Below are positions 9,222 to 16,723 of a stretch of 64,000 nt of DNA, piece after piece (the first letter of the stretch is position 1; each line of letters begins with the position of its first letter). The DNA comes from Pseudalkalibacillus sp. SCS-8 (GTDB lineage: Bacteria; Bacillota; Bacilli; Bacillales; Fictibacillaceae). Where the stretch lies: positions 2,852,001-2,916,000 of the forward strand of contig NZ_CP143541.1 of NCBI RefSeq assembly GCF_040126055.1. The letters run 5' to 3'. Both the position numbers and the translations under genes were made by a program. A model generated the notes under the pieces. It had not been told where the DNA came from and searched no databases. It saw only the letters and a program-made list of their open reading frames with translations.

Positions 9222-9259
9222 GATAGACAGACCTGAACTGAAAGGGCTGTCTATTTTTT
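9222..9259 (+). terminator. Rho-independent terminator of the IDEAL-domain gene
   Basis: GATAGACAG pairs with CTGTCTATT and is followed by a T run. It may also serve the convergent acyl-CoA dehydrogenase gene. Confidence 0.75.
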
Positions 9260-9269
9260 GTGCATGAAA

Positions 9270-10964
9270 TCATGTCTTTTTTATGGTCACGTCGGGCATT
9301 AGTTCTGAAGATGGATTCATGAAGACATCGAAATACTCAATTGGCAGGGACTCTCTATCTAGCTGGTTCTTTCTCCAAATTTGATTGCAAAATTGCCGAG
9401 CAACGAGCAGTTTTCGTTCTCCCCCCATCTCAGCCTCTTTCATTGCCGAAACACTCAAATATAGATCAGCCATGAGGTTGGCTATCCGTTTAGAATGATA
9501 GGTCTGATGATCCGGCTCAAGCCTTTGTACATGTGTAAGGGTCTCATGTAAATGCTCTAAGCCTGACTCGATATCATCTGTATAAGGTGTAATATGATCT
9601 GGGAGTCCAGTCATTAGCTTACGCAAATACGTTACGAAGATTTGATCAGCTTTGTAACGATTTGTTAATTTTAGAACTTCTAATCCAAGAATATTTGCTG
9701 TCCCTTCCCAAACCGTTAATACTTGAGCATCCCTGAGCAGCCTTGGGGTCACGAAATCTTCTATATAACCGTTACCACCGTGCATTTCTATTGCTTCGTG
9801 GGAAAATGTAACAGCTTCTTCTGCCGTTCTCAATTTCATTAAAGCAATCAAGAGTCGATGAAGAACCTTTTCTTCTTCAGATACACGATTGTTTTCTTTC
9901 TGCATCACACGATCAAATAGGGAAATGAGACGAAACAAAGCCCCTAACTGTACCTCTTGCCTACTCGTCAGATTGACGAGGTTTTCCTGAATCATTGGAT
10001 ATTCTATAAGATTCTTTCCGAATGCCTCACGTTGCTCGGCATACTTTTTAGCTTCAATGTATGCTCTTCTCATAATTCCTACGGATGCAATGGCATTACA
10101 TACTCTTGATAAGTTCAAGGCTTCCATCATGTAATAAAAACCTTTTGATGCATCTCCAATCAAATATGCTTTGGAACCTTCAAATTCGACTTCGGCTGAA
10201 GGGACGGCTCTAACACCAAGTTTATCCTTTAATCTTCTGACCTTGATATTGTTCAGCGAACCATCATCTTTCTTCCAAGGGACGAGAAACAAGCTCAACC
10301 CTTTTGTTCCTTTGGGTGCTCCTTCCATCCTTGCCAACACCGTTGCCACTCCACATGCCCCTGCATTGCTTGCAAAATACTTTTCACCTGTCAGTCGAAA
10401 ATGATCTCCATCCTTTACTGCAATCGTCTCGTTCGCACCAACATCAGAACCCCCTTGACGTTCAGTAAGGAAGGTCGCTCCTTCATAGAGCTCTGTTTCA
10501 CCTGTAGAAAGAACGTGTGGCAGGAATTTATCTTTCAGCTTTTGATCCGCGTAATGATCCAACAAATAGGCCGTCGCCATGGTTAGCGTAACAGGGCAAT
10601 AGAAGCCTGGCTCCGTTTGGGAAAGCAAATAACCTTGTGCATAGGAATAAACATAATTCCCTTTTTGATTCAGTTCTGGAATTTCTTTGTGGATATAGCC
10701 AACAATACCTGTTTTGTACGTCTCCTCCACGGTCTTTTTGTATCCCTCATTCAACCACACCTGTGAAATATCGTTTCCGAATCGATCATATTTGATTAAT
10801 TTCGGCTGTCCTTCCCGATCAGTGTGGCGCGCTCGTTCGTCAAATTCTGTTCCACACTTCTTTCCAAGCTCATTGAGTTGATTATAAGCCCATTCCTGCA
10901 TCGGACCTTCCAAATATTGCTTCAGGACAAATGTAAGATTTGAATCTTCCAAGAAGAAATTCAC
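9270..10964 (-). CDS. Long acyl-CoA dehydrogenase family protein (AidB/FadE-like C-terminal extension)
   Basis: The 564-aa protein is about 180 residues longer than a standard acyl-CoA dehydrogenase. Core motifs are FLTERQGGSDVGANE, LTGEKYFASNAGA, AYIEAKKYAEQREAFGK and EMHGGNGYIEDFVTPRLLRDAQVLTVWEGTANILGLE. The WEGTANI form places Glu at the catalytic-base position, as in the AidB and long ACAD subgroups. The extra N- and C-terminal segments resemble those subgroups. The start codon is GTG; AGAGAGG lies about 12 nt upstream. It is a single gene, separate from the fatty-acid operon and convergent with the IDEAL gene. The substrate is unknown: fatty acyl-CoA oxidation is more likely than an alkylation response, but sequence does not decide. 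Confidence 0.85.
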   Translation of the reverse strand: MNFFLEDSNLTFVLKQYLEGPMQEWAYNQLNELGKKCGTEFDERARHTDREGQPKLIKYDRFGNDISQVWLNEGYKKTVEETYKTGIVGYIHKEIPELNQKGNYVYSYAQGYLLSQTEPGFYCPVTLTMATAYLLDHYADQKLKDKFLPHVLSTGETELYEGATFLTERQGGSDVGANETIAVKDGDHFRLTGEKYFASNAGACGVATVLARMEGAPKGTKGLSLFLVPWKKDDGSLNNIKVRRLKDKLGVRAVPSAEVEFEGSKAYLIGDASKGFYYMMEALNLSRVCNAIASVGIMRRAYIEAKKYAEQREAFGKNLIEYPMIQENLVNLTSRQEVQLGALFRLISLFDRVMQKENNRVSEEEKVLHRLLIALMKLRTAEEAVTFSHEAIEMHGGNGYIEDFVTPRLLRDAQVLTVWEGTANILGLEVLKLTNRYKADQIFVTYLRKLMTGLPDHITPYTDDIESGLEHLHETLTHVQRLEPDHQTYHSKRIANLMADLYLSVSAMKEAEMGGERKLLVARQFCNQIWRKNQLDRESLPIEYFDVFMNPSSELMPDVTIKKT

Positions 10965-11050
10965 TTAAACACCAGCCTCTCTTCATATGTTTGTTTCTAT
11001 TATATAGGACTGCATCTGTAAATCTAACATTTTTTTACATTACAAAGTTA

Positions 11051-11082
11051 AAAAAAGAGCTGCGTAACATGTTGTACGCAGC
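11051..11082 (-). terminator. Second, orphan terminator-like hairpin
   Basis: GCTGCGTA/TACGCAGC with an 8-nt loop is followed by a T run on the minus strand. It lies 75 bp beyond the metalloprotease terminator, with no gene in between, so it is a backup terminator or the end of an unannotated short transcript. Confidence 0.65.
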
Positions 11083-11154
11083 AAAGAAGTGTGTTTATGC
11101 AGATTAGGGGGTATCACAATTACGATTATACCGAACGTATGTTCTATTGTAAAG

Positions 11155-11191
11155 AAAAAAATGAGGCTGATCAATCTTGTCAGCCTCATTT
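11155..11191 (-). terminator. Rho-independent terminator of the metalloprotease gene
   Basis: The stem TGAGGCTGA/TCAGCCTCA is followed by seven T on the minus strand, 11 nt after the stop. Confidence 0.9.
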
Positions 11192-11201
11192 GTTAAGAAT
11201 A

Positions 11202-11996
11202 TTAGCTTCCGTACCAATATTCGTTTTGTTCAATCTGGTCATCGTGGTGTTGAGCCCAATAATCGACGCTATACGAATAATCGTAATTCATAATGCATTT
11301 GATTCCACTACCTTGCGGATCATGGCCGAGTCCGAAGTTATGTGAAAACTCATGCTGAGCAGCATGCCAGGTATTGGTTGTACCCTGGTCCAAGTTTACA
11401 CTGAATGCACTTCCGCTTGGTGCAGAAGAGTAAACGTAAGCGATTCCTCCAGCATCGAAATTCGCATCACGGGTGAAACCTACAACAAAGTCATAGCTGT
11501 ATCCGCTCCAGTCGTTACTAAGATCGGATAAGATTTGAGATGCATTGCTACCTTCTGAGTACCAATTCCCTACAGCTTGCACTTGGAAATCGATGTCATG
11601 ATCACGATAGAAAGCGTTATCTGCACTCTCAACAGCGTTCTGGATACGAGTTTGCCAGTCACTGTACTGTGCTCTATATTCCTCATCTGCAACCGCCAAT
11701 ACGGTTACGACCCTGGTTGCAGCTGCTGCTTGCACCATTGATTTGTTGTTCAAGGTATTGCTTTTGAATGTTCGTTTTCCAATTTCTTTCCCTTGAGCAT
11801 TCAGGATCTTTGCAGTGGAGCTTGATTCCACTTTAGCAGGCTTCATACTTCGTTCATTCGTATTTTCTTTCGCTTTCGGTAATACTTCCACCTTAGGTGT
11901 TTCAGAAGCTGATGCATTTTTAGCTTCAGTTAGTCCTGGGACAAGTGCGACAGAAAGTGCTAATGACATAGAAAGAAATGCTTTTGATACTTTCAA
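11202..11996 (-). CDS. Secreted metzincin-type zinc metalloprotease
   Basis: The 264-aa precursor has a signal peptide at residues 1 to about 30 (basic start, hydrophobic core, likely Ala-X-Ala cleavage). A propeptide-like charged stretch follows. The extended zinc motif HEFSHNFGLGHD (residues 215-226) is the HExxHxxGxxHD pattern of metzincins, and CIMNY (about 233-237) supplies the Met-turn. It should be an extracellular, zinc-dependent endopeptidase, probably made as a zymogen. The start is TTG with GGGGAGG about 7 nt upstream. The gene is alone and ends in a strong terminator. Its closest named metzincin family cannot be set by eye, but the catalytic assignment is firm. Confidence 0.88.
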   Translation of the reverse strand: MKVSKAFLSMSLALSVALVPGLTEAKNASASETPKVEVLPKAKENTNERSMKPAKVESSSTAKILNAQGKEIGKRTFKSNTLNNKSMVQAAAATRVVTVLAVADEEYRAQYSDWQTRIQNAVESADNAFYRDHDIDFQVQAVGNWYSEGSNASQILSDLSNDWSGYSYDFVVGFTRDANFDAGGIAYVYSSAPSGSAFSVNLDQGTTNTWHAAQHEFSHNFGLGHDPQGSGIKCIMNYDYSYSVDYWAQHHDDQIEQNEYWYGS

Positions 11997-12433
11997 AAAA
12001 CTACCTCCCCAAAAATTTCATTGCGCGCGCTTTAATATAGGAATTGTCCATCCACATGCTGATTTCCTTCCATGTCATATTGGGAAAGAACCCCCTGATT
12101 TTCGTCAAGAATATCGTAATTTCTACTTCTTCTTTCCCAATGAATCTTTCTATCCACTTTATTATTCAAACTATTGAAAGCTATTTTACTAGTTAATGTT
12201 GATTCCAAAGAAAAGAAATATCTTATTGATATAGCTTTTCTTCTTTTAATAAGAGATCATGTTCGTCTCTCCTAAAGGTAGCCCTTTTGAGATGTTGACT
12301 AACCTCATCGTTTCGGTAGGTCTAAAATAACTTAACGAAATAGTTACTTTATTACTACATAAATTACATTTAAAAGAAGTTATTTATTTCATTTCATCCT
12401 TTTATGGTTATTTCTTACCATTTAATCGCTATG

Positions 12434-12447
12434 TGAAAACGCTTCCA
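12434..12447 (+). promoter_or_regulatory. Candidate CcpA binding site (cre)
   Basis: TGAAAACGCTTCCA fits the cre consensus TGWAARCGYTWNCW at every position. It lies 35 bp upstream of the -35 box of the BCCT promoter, a position where cre can act in activation or repression. Confidence 0.6.
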
Positions 12448-12479
12448 AATTTTATAATTTTCGAATAAATAAAATATAA

Positions 12480-12509
12480 ATTTTACATTCGACAGGATTC
12501 GTGTAAAAT
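12480..12509 (+). promoter_or_regulatory. BCCT promoter overlapping an inverted repeat
   Basis: The -35 is TTTACA (12482-12487), the spacer 16 bp, and the -10 TAAAAT (12504-12509). The same bases form ATTTTACA (12480-12487) and TGTAAAAT (12502-12509), a perfect 8-bp inverted repeat with 14 bp between, so a repressor could cover both elements. Confidence 0.55.
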
Positions 12510-12546
12510 TATAAATCGTGAAAAAAAATATCAAGGGAGAGATTTG

Positions 12547-14100
12547 GTGGATAAGAAAAGAATAATAGATTGGCCAACGTTCATAGGAGCTTTTGTCTTA
12601 TTACTTGCCGTAACCGTACCTTTGATTCTTTATCCTGAACAAGGGGAAGCTGTTGTACTGGCAATGAATTCATTCATAACAGGTAATTTTGGGGTTTTAT
12701 ACTTAGTATTCGGTTTAGGAGTTCTTATTTTCCTCCTCTATATCGCATTCAGTCGATTTGGGAAAATACAAATGGGGAAAGATATCAAACCGGAGTTTTC
12801 CAACTTCTCATGGGCAGCTATGCTATTCTGTGCAGGAATTGGATCAAGTGTCCTTTATTGGGGAACAATCGAATGGGCTTATTATTATACAAGTCCTCCA
12901 CTCGGAGTAGAGCCGAATTCCACTGAAGCGATTCAATGGGCATCATCTTATGGAATCTTTCATTGGGGTCCGGTCGCATGGGCAATTTATTGCTTACCGG
13001 CATTACCGATTTCCTACTTCTATTATGTTCGTAAGAAACCTGTACTTAAAATCAGTGAAGCATGCCGTCCATTAATCGGTAAACTTGCTGATGGTCCATT
13101 AGGAAAAGTCATTGATGTCCTGTTCATTTTCGGACTATTGGGAGGCGCAGGTACTACACTTGCTCTCGGTACGCCTCTAATCGCAGCAGGATTGAACAAC
13201 ATGTTTGGATGGGAAGAATCCCTTTCCCTTAAAACTTATATTCTAGTCATATGTACGACGATCTTTGCAATCAGTGCTTACTCTGGACTGAAAAAAGGAA
13301 TCAAGGTCTTAAGTGATATCAACTTATGGCTTTCCTTCTTACTATTAGGATTCGTCTTTATCGTCGGACCTACTGTTTTCTTAGCAGAAACGACGGTAAA
13401 CAGCCTTGGATTGATTGCGGACAACTTCTTCCATATGGCGACATGGACAGAACCATTCAATAACTTTGGCCCGTTTGAAAAGACGAGTTTCCCAGAATAC
13501 TGGACTGTGTTCTATTGGGCTTGGTGGCTTGTTTACGCACCATTCATCGGATTGTTCATCGCTAAAATTTCAAGAGGACGAACAGTGAAGCAAATTATCC
13601 TTGGTACCATCCTTTACGGTACACTCGGCTGTGTATTATATTTCGGCCTACTCGGAAACTATGGTCTATACCTTGAGCTTAGCGGTAAGTTCTCTGTCGT
13701 TGATGTGTTGAATAACCAAGGTGCACCAGCAGCTATCATGGGCACACTTGAACAATTACCTTTAGACTGGATTGTGATCCCGGTATTCCTTATTCTTGCA
13801 GTCATTTTCCTATCAACGACGTTCGACTCTGGTTCATATATCCTGGCTGCAGTCGTTCAGAACTATGTGGAAGATGAGCCTGTAAAATGGAACCGCCTAT
13901 TTTGGGCTTTTGCACTATCCTTGCTACCATTGATCTTAATGTACATCGGCGGACTTTCCAGCCTACAGACAGCTAGTATACTCGGTGCATTCCCATTACT
14001 AATCATTATGTCAATGTTGGGTGCCTCGTTCATTAAAGCTGCTGATCACGACTTAATCATGGAAGAAAAGAAAAAGAAAGAACAGAGAAAAGCAAGCTAA
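12547..14100 (+). CDS. BCCT family transporter (glycine betaine/choline/carnitine)
   Basis: This 517-aa protein has about 12 membrane segments. The family signature is present in YWTVFYWAWWLVYAPFIGLF followed by IAKISRGRTVKQI, as is WGTIEWAYYYTSPPLGVEP near residue 105. BCCT carriers import quaternary-ammonium osmolytes with Na+ or exchange them. The start is taken as GTG at 12547 because AAGGGAGA is 6 nt upstream; a TTG three bases earlier would be too close. The gene is monocistronic, with a candidate cre site and a dyad-overlapped promoter upstream and a terminator downstream. Substrate choice between betaine, choline and carnitine is not resolved. Confidence 0.92.
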   Translation: MDKKRIIDWPTFIGAFVLLLAVTVPLILYPEQGEAVVLAMNSFITGNFGVLYLVFGLGVLIFLLYIAFSRFGKIQMGKDIKPEFSNFSWAAMLFCAGIGSSVLYWGTIEWAYYYTSPPLGVEPNSTEAIQWASSYGIFHWGPVAWAIYCLPALPISYFYYVRKKPVLKISEACRPLIGKLADGPLGKVIDVLFIFGLLGGAGTTLALGTPLIAAGLNNMFGWEESLSLKTYILVICTTIFAISAYSGLKKGIKVLSDINLWLSFLLLGFVFIVGPTVFLAETTVNSLGLIADNFFHMATWTEPFNNFGPFEKTSFPEYWTVFYWAWWLVYAPFIGLFIAKISRGRTVKQIILGTILYGTLGCVLYFGLLGNYGLYLELSGKFSVVDVLNNQGAPAAIMGTLEQLPLDWIVIPVFLILAVIFLSTTFDSGSYILAAVVQNYVEDEPVKWNRLFWAFALSLLPLILMYIGGLSSLQTASILGAFPLLIIMSMLGASFIKAADHDLIMEEKKKKEQRKAS

Positions 14101-14141
14101 CCTATCTAACAATTTCCTATTTTGAAAGCTGTTAAACATGA

Positions 14142-14178
14142 AACCTCTGCCATCCATCAATTGGCAGAGGTTTTTTTA
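14142..14178 (+). terminator. Rho-independent terminator of the BCCT gene
   Basis: ACCTCTGCCA/TGGCAGAGGT with a 9-nt loop, then seven T. Confidence 0.92.
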
Positions 14179-14226
14179 CTCTTTTTAGAATAATGGTATA
14201 CTTCTACCGTAAAGGGGGTGTTGGAT

Positions 14227-14799
14227 ATGTCATCGGTACATATTAAAGGTGATAAGGTCATATTAAGAGATTTACAGGATGATGATCTAGATGATCTCTA
14301 TTACTGGAATTATGAAGCAGCAGACCGGGAACATCTTAAATGGAATGGACCCTATTACAAGAGACCTGCAATGGAAAAGGAAGAATTTAAGAAAACGCTA
14401 GATGATGACTTTCATAGAATTGCAACAGACCAAACTAGAAAGCTTTTAGTAATCGAGGTTGATCGTAGACTTATTGGTACCGTGAATTGGTATTGGGAAG
14501 ATGAAGTGACCAATTGGCTCAGTAATGGAATCGTGATTTTTGATTCCAGATACTGGTCAGGAGGATACGGTACAGAAGCATTTACGCTCTGGACAGACTA
14601 TATCTTTAAGAATATGGATGTTGTAAGGGTTGGCATTTCAACTTGGTCAGGGAATGACCGAATGATAAGATTAGCTCGAAAAATCGGAATGGTTGAAGAA
14701 GGGTGTATTCGAAAAGCTCGCATTGTAGATGGTGAATATTTCGATGCTATCAAGATGGGCGTACTCCGTGAAGAGTGGAATAGCGCTGTCATCAAATAA
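14227..14799 (+). CDS. GNAT family N-acetyltransferase (RimJ/L-like)
   Basis: This 190-aa protein has the layout of the ribosomal-protein/spermidine type GNATs: an N-terminal strand (VILRDLQDDDLDDLYYWNY), the acetyl-CoA loop near FDSRYWSGGYGTEAF, and WSGNDRMIRLARKIGMVEEG at the end. The ATG at 14227 is chosen because AAAGGGGGTG lies 7 nt upstream; GTG and TTG codons just before it overlap that site. It transfers an acetyl group from acetyl-CoA to an unknown amine. The gene is monocistronic and meets the next gene tail to tail with an 8-nt gap. Confidence 0.88.
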   Translation: MSSVHIKGDKVILRDLQDDDLDDLYYWNYEAADREHLKWNGPYYKRPAMEKEEFKKTLDDDFHRIATDQTRKLLVIEVDRRLIGTVNWYWEDEVTNWLSNGIVIFDSRYWSGGYGTEAFTLWTDYIFKNMDVVRVGISTWSGNDRMIRLARKIGMVEEGCIRKARIVDGEYFDAIKMGVLREEWNSAVIK

Positions 14800-14807
14800 A
14801 GATTACC

Positions 14808-15038
14808 CTATTCAGTTACCTTAAGAAAGACAAGAACCAATATCGAAACAAACAGAAGGACTGTGAGCATCGGGATTCCAATATGGACTGCGAAATAACC
14901 TTGCAGTTCTATAGCTTCAGCGGTTTTGGTCCAATAGGATCCATAATCAAAAAGATTGGTCAAACTCCTTCCAGAAACACCGATGATGATGCCAATCAGA
15001 AAAATGATACTAAAAATGACAACCATTAAAAATCTCAT
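14808..15038 (-). CDS. Small membrane protein, 76 aa
   Basis: Two hydrophobic segments (about residues 3-22 and 48-73) flank a short polar loop with aromatic residues (LFDYGSYWTKTAEAIELQGYF). A strong GGGGAGGG site precedes the ATG. I do not recognise a named family with confidence. It is convergent with the GNAT gene and divergent from the VLRF1 gene. It is likely a genuine short inner-membrane protein of unknown role. Confidence 0.6.
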   Translation of the reverse strand: MRFLMVVIFSIIFLIGIIIGVSGRSLTNLFDYGSYWTKTAEAIELQGYFAVHIGIPMLTVLLFVSILVLVFLKVTE

Positions 15039-15170
15039 TCCAATCCCTCCCCTTACTATCCGTGTACGTTTTTTTCTGCGTTTGGTTTCAGTTTTACACG
15101 TTTAAAATGAAATTGAATCGGTTATGGAATAGTACACTCGATATTCACTATAAATAAGGAGGCAATAGGA

Positions 15171-15968
15171 ATGAGATTCTCCGAAAAACTAAGCAACCTA
15201 GAAAACAAAAAAGCTGAAGGTTCTCAGAAGATTTTATCCGTATACTTGAATACAGATCGAAGCCGACCGGATCAGCAAGGCGGCGAATGGAAAATTAAGT
15301 TGAAAAATGGATTGAACAAATTTGAGGAATATATTGAAGAAATGGGTGACCATGATGAATTGAAAGGTTACCGCGAATTAAAAGATAAAGTATACAACAA
15401 AATCACTGGGAGAGAGCGTGACTTGAAGCGAAGTGTCGTTCTCTTTGCGACCCCGGATGAAAGCATTTGGGTCATGGAAGATCTGCAAATCCCAATTGAA
15501 ACGTCTTTCCACTGGGAAGACAAACCGGTATTGGACCAATTGAAAGAGCTACAATCCAACTATCCATACAGTGGAATCATCGTCATTCATAAAGAGGATG
15601 CAACTGTACTTGAGACGGAAATGGGTGTGTTAGTGGATGAATATCATTATTCATTCGACCCGGATATTGATGACTGGCGCGAGCATCAAGGACCATTAGC
15701 TGCTTCGATCTCCGCGTCAGAAACGAATAAAAAGGATGAATTCCAGGATCGTTTTGAAGAAAACCAAAAGCGCTGGTTAAAAGACTTAAGCTCTAAAATT
15801 ACCAAGAAAGCAAAGAAAAACAAGTGGAAGGAAACCTATTTGATGGGTGAAAAAGGGTACTTGAATGAATTTGAGCGCCATCTTCCAATAAAAGAAACGA
15901 AGAAAACAGGTAAAAACCCTAGTCGTATGGATGCATCTAAAATCATTGACCAGGTGATTGCTGGATAA
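15171..15968 (+). CDS. VLRF1-type (bacterial aeRF1-like) protein
   Basis: This 265-aa soluble protein resembles the VLRF1/baeRF proteins, which are relatives of eukaryotic and archaeal release factor eRF1 and of Vms1. The region KILSVYLNTDRSRPDQQGGEW is a typical start of this family. The middle domain (residues 90-150) has the RNase H-like pattern SVVLFATPDESIWVMEDLQIP...GIIVIHKEDATVLETEMG. No clear GGQ hydrolysis loop is visible. Family members are predicted peptidyl-tRNA or ribosome-associated hydrolases. A GGAGG site is 7 nt ahead of the ATG. The gene is alone and has its own terminator. Assignment is by overall pattern, so function is tentative. Confidence 0.65.
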   Translation: MRFSEKLSNLENKKAEGSQKILSVYLNTDRSRPDQQGGEWKIKLKNGLNKFEEYIEEMGDHDELKGYRELKDKVYNKITGRERDLKRSVVLFATPDESIWVMEDLQIPIETSFHWEDKPVLDQLKELQSNYPYSGIIVIHKEDATVLETEMGVLVDEYHYSFDPDIDDWREHQGPLAASISASETNKKDEFQDRFEENQKRWLKDLSSKITKKAKKNKWKETYLMGEKGYLNEFERHLPIKETKKTGKNPSRMDASKIIDQVIAG

Positions 15969-16010
15969 TTCTATTAATTCTTTTGATCTCCCCATTTTAT
16001 AAATAAATGT

Positions 16011-16042
16011 GAGGAGGGTGACCCGTCACCCTCCTCTTTTTT
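16011..16042 (+). terminator. Rho-independent terminator of the VLRF1-type gene
   Basis: GAGGAGGGTGA/TCACCCTCCTC, 11-bp stem with 4-nt loop and T run. Confidence 0.95.
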
Positions 16043-16077
16043 GTAGGGCTTTTTTAAAGAATTTTGCTTCACGAACC

Positions 16078-16112
16078 GCTTCAGGCGGACGCTTTCCGCG
16101 GGCAACGCTTCT
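16078..16112. repeat. GC-rich intergenic repeat, left-end fragment
   Basis: GCTTCAGGCGGACGCTTTCC followed by GCGGGCAACGCTTC matches the left part of the 597-758 element. Neither the GGAGTCGCCGCC part nor the terminal GGCTCTGT is present, so this is a decayed or partial copy. Confidence 0.75.
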
Positions 16113-16133
16113 ATTTTTAAAACTTTTATAAAA

Positions 16134-16445
16134 CTAATCGTGTATCCAGACGTTCGTACCGATTGGGACTAGGCTTGCGAGTTCGTTCACATCTTTGTTG
16201 TACATACGAATGCATCCCTTCGATACATTTTTCCCGATAGAGCTTGGGTTGTTTGTGCCATGGATACCGTAATGCGGCCTGGATAACCCCATCCACATCG
16301 TCCCATATGGTCCTCCAGGATTCGGCTGCTTATTGATAATTGTATATTCTCCAGTCGGTGTCGGCGTCAGCATTTTCCCTACTGCGATCGGGTAGGTTTT
16401 TAAAAGTTTCGTATGATCGAACAGTTTCAGCTGATGCTTTTTCAA
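16134..16445 (-). CDS. L,D-transpeptidase (YkuD domain), 5' end interrupted by in-frame TGA
   Basis: The YkuD catalytic block is complete: [20 protein letters not shown] followed by CIRMYNKD, with the nucleophile Cys and the upstream His. Such enzymes make or edit 3-3 cross-links in peptidoglycan. The open frame can only begin at TTG 16445, which has no ribosome binding site and loses the first beta-strand. An ATG at 16469, preceded by GAGAGGG, reads M-P-L-stop-I-D-V-S-L and then runs in the same frame into KKHQLKLFD, so the first strand is encoded beyond a TGA at codon 4 (16458-16460). Either this is a fresh pseudogene, or translation restarts just after the stop, or there is a base error. 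No signal peptide is present, as in short cytoplasmic-start YkuD proteins. Confidence 0.65.
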   Translation of the reverse strand: MKKHQLKLFDHTKLLKTYPIAVGKMLTPTPTGEYTIINKQPNPGGPYGTMWMGLSRPHYGIHGTNNPSSIGKNVSKGCIRMYNKDVNELASLVPIGTNVWIHD

Positions 16446-16569
16446 TGAAACATCGATTCAAAGCGGCATAAGAGATCGCCCTCTCTTTTTGATTCAACTA
16501 TATGCCTGGATGGCTGTTTTTATTTTGCAGAAAGTTTAGGACATTATATTTAAGGAGTTTTCTTTTCAT

Positions 16570-16674
16570 CTTGTGGAAATTTCGCTCCGACTTGTGGAAA
16601 CTTAGCTAAAACTTGTGGGAAATTCACCCTTACTTGTGTAATTCTCACTCCGACTTGTGGAATTTAGCACTTTA
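16570..16674. repeat. Five degenerate 21-bp tandem repeats
   Basis: CTTGTG recurs at 16570, 16591, 16612, 16633 and 16654, exactly 21 bp apart. The fullest unit is CTTGTGGAAATTTCGCTCCG plus one A. Later parts of the unit diverge while CTTGTGGAA is kept. Stops interrupt the frames, so the repeat is non-coding. It lies between kynA and the damaged transpeptidase gene. Confidence 0.8.
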
Positions 16675-16687
16675 TTACTAGCAAATA

Positions 16688-16714
16688 TAAAAGCACGTGC
16701 CGCAGCACGTGCTT
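16688..16714 (-). terminator. Terminator-like hairpin after kynA
   Basis: AAGCACGTGC/GCACGTGCTT, a perfect 10-bp stem with a 4-nt loop, 9 nt past the kynA stop. The T run on the minus strand is short and interrupted. Confidence 0.8.
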
Positions 16715-16723
16715 ACAAATCAA

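Larger units (their letters stand above)
11997..12546. other. Long intergenic region (550 bp) between protease and BCCT transporter genes
   Basis: AT-rich, without a supported gene on either strand. It holds the protease ribosome binding site at its left end. At its right end are a CcpA-type cre site (12434-12447) and a promoter overlapping an inverted repeat (12480-12509). I see nothing assignable in the middle 400 bp. Confidence 0.6.

Noticed and set aside
9270..10964. DNA-alkylation response protein AidB
   Set aside because: The length fits, but no ada/alk genes are near and the general long-ACAD features explain it equally well; kept as family-level call.
11091..11345. 84-codon plus-strand frame
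   Set aside because: Spans the metalloprotease terminator and the antisense of its 3' end; no ribosome binding site.
16570..16674. CRISPR array
   Set aside because: The 21-bp units are contiguous and degenerate, with no unique spacers and no cas genes.
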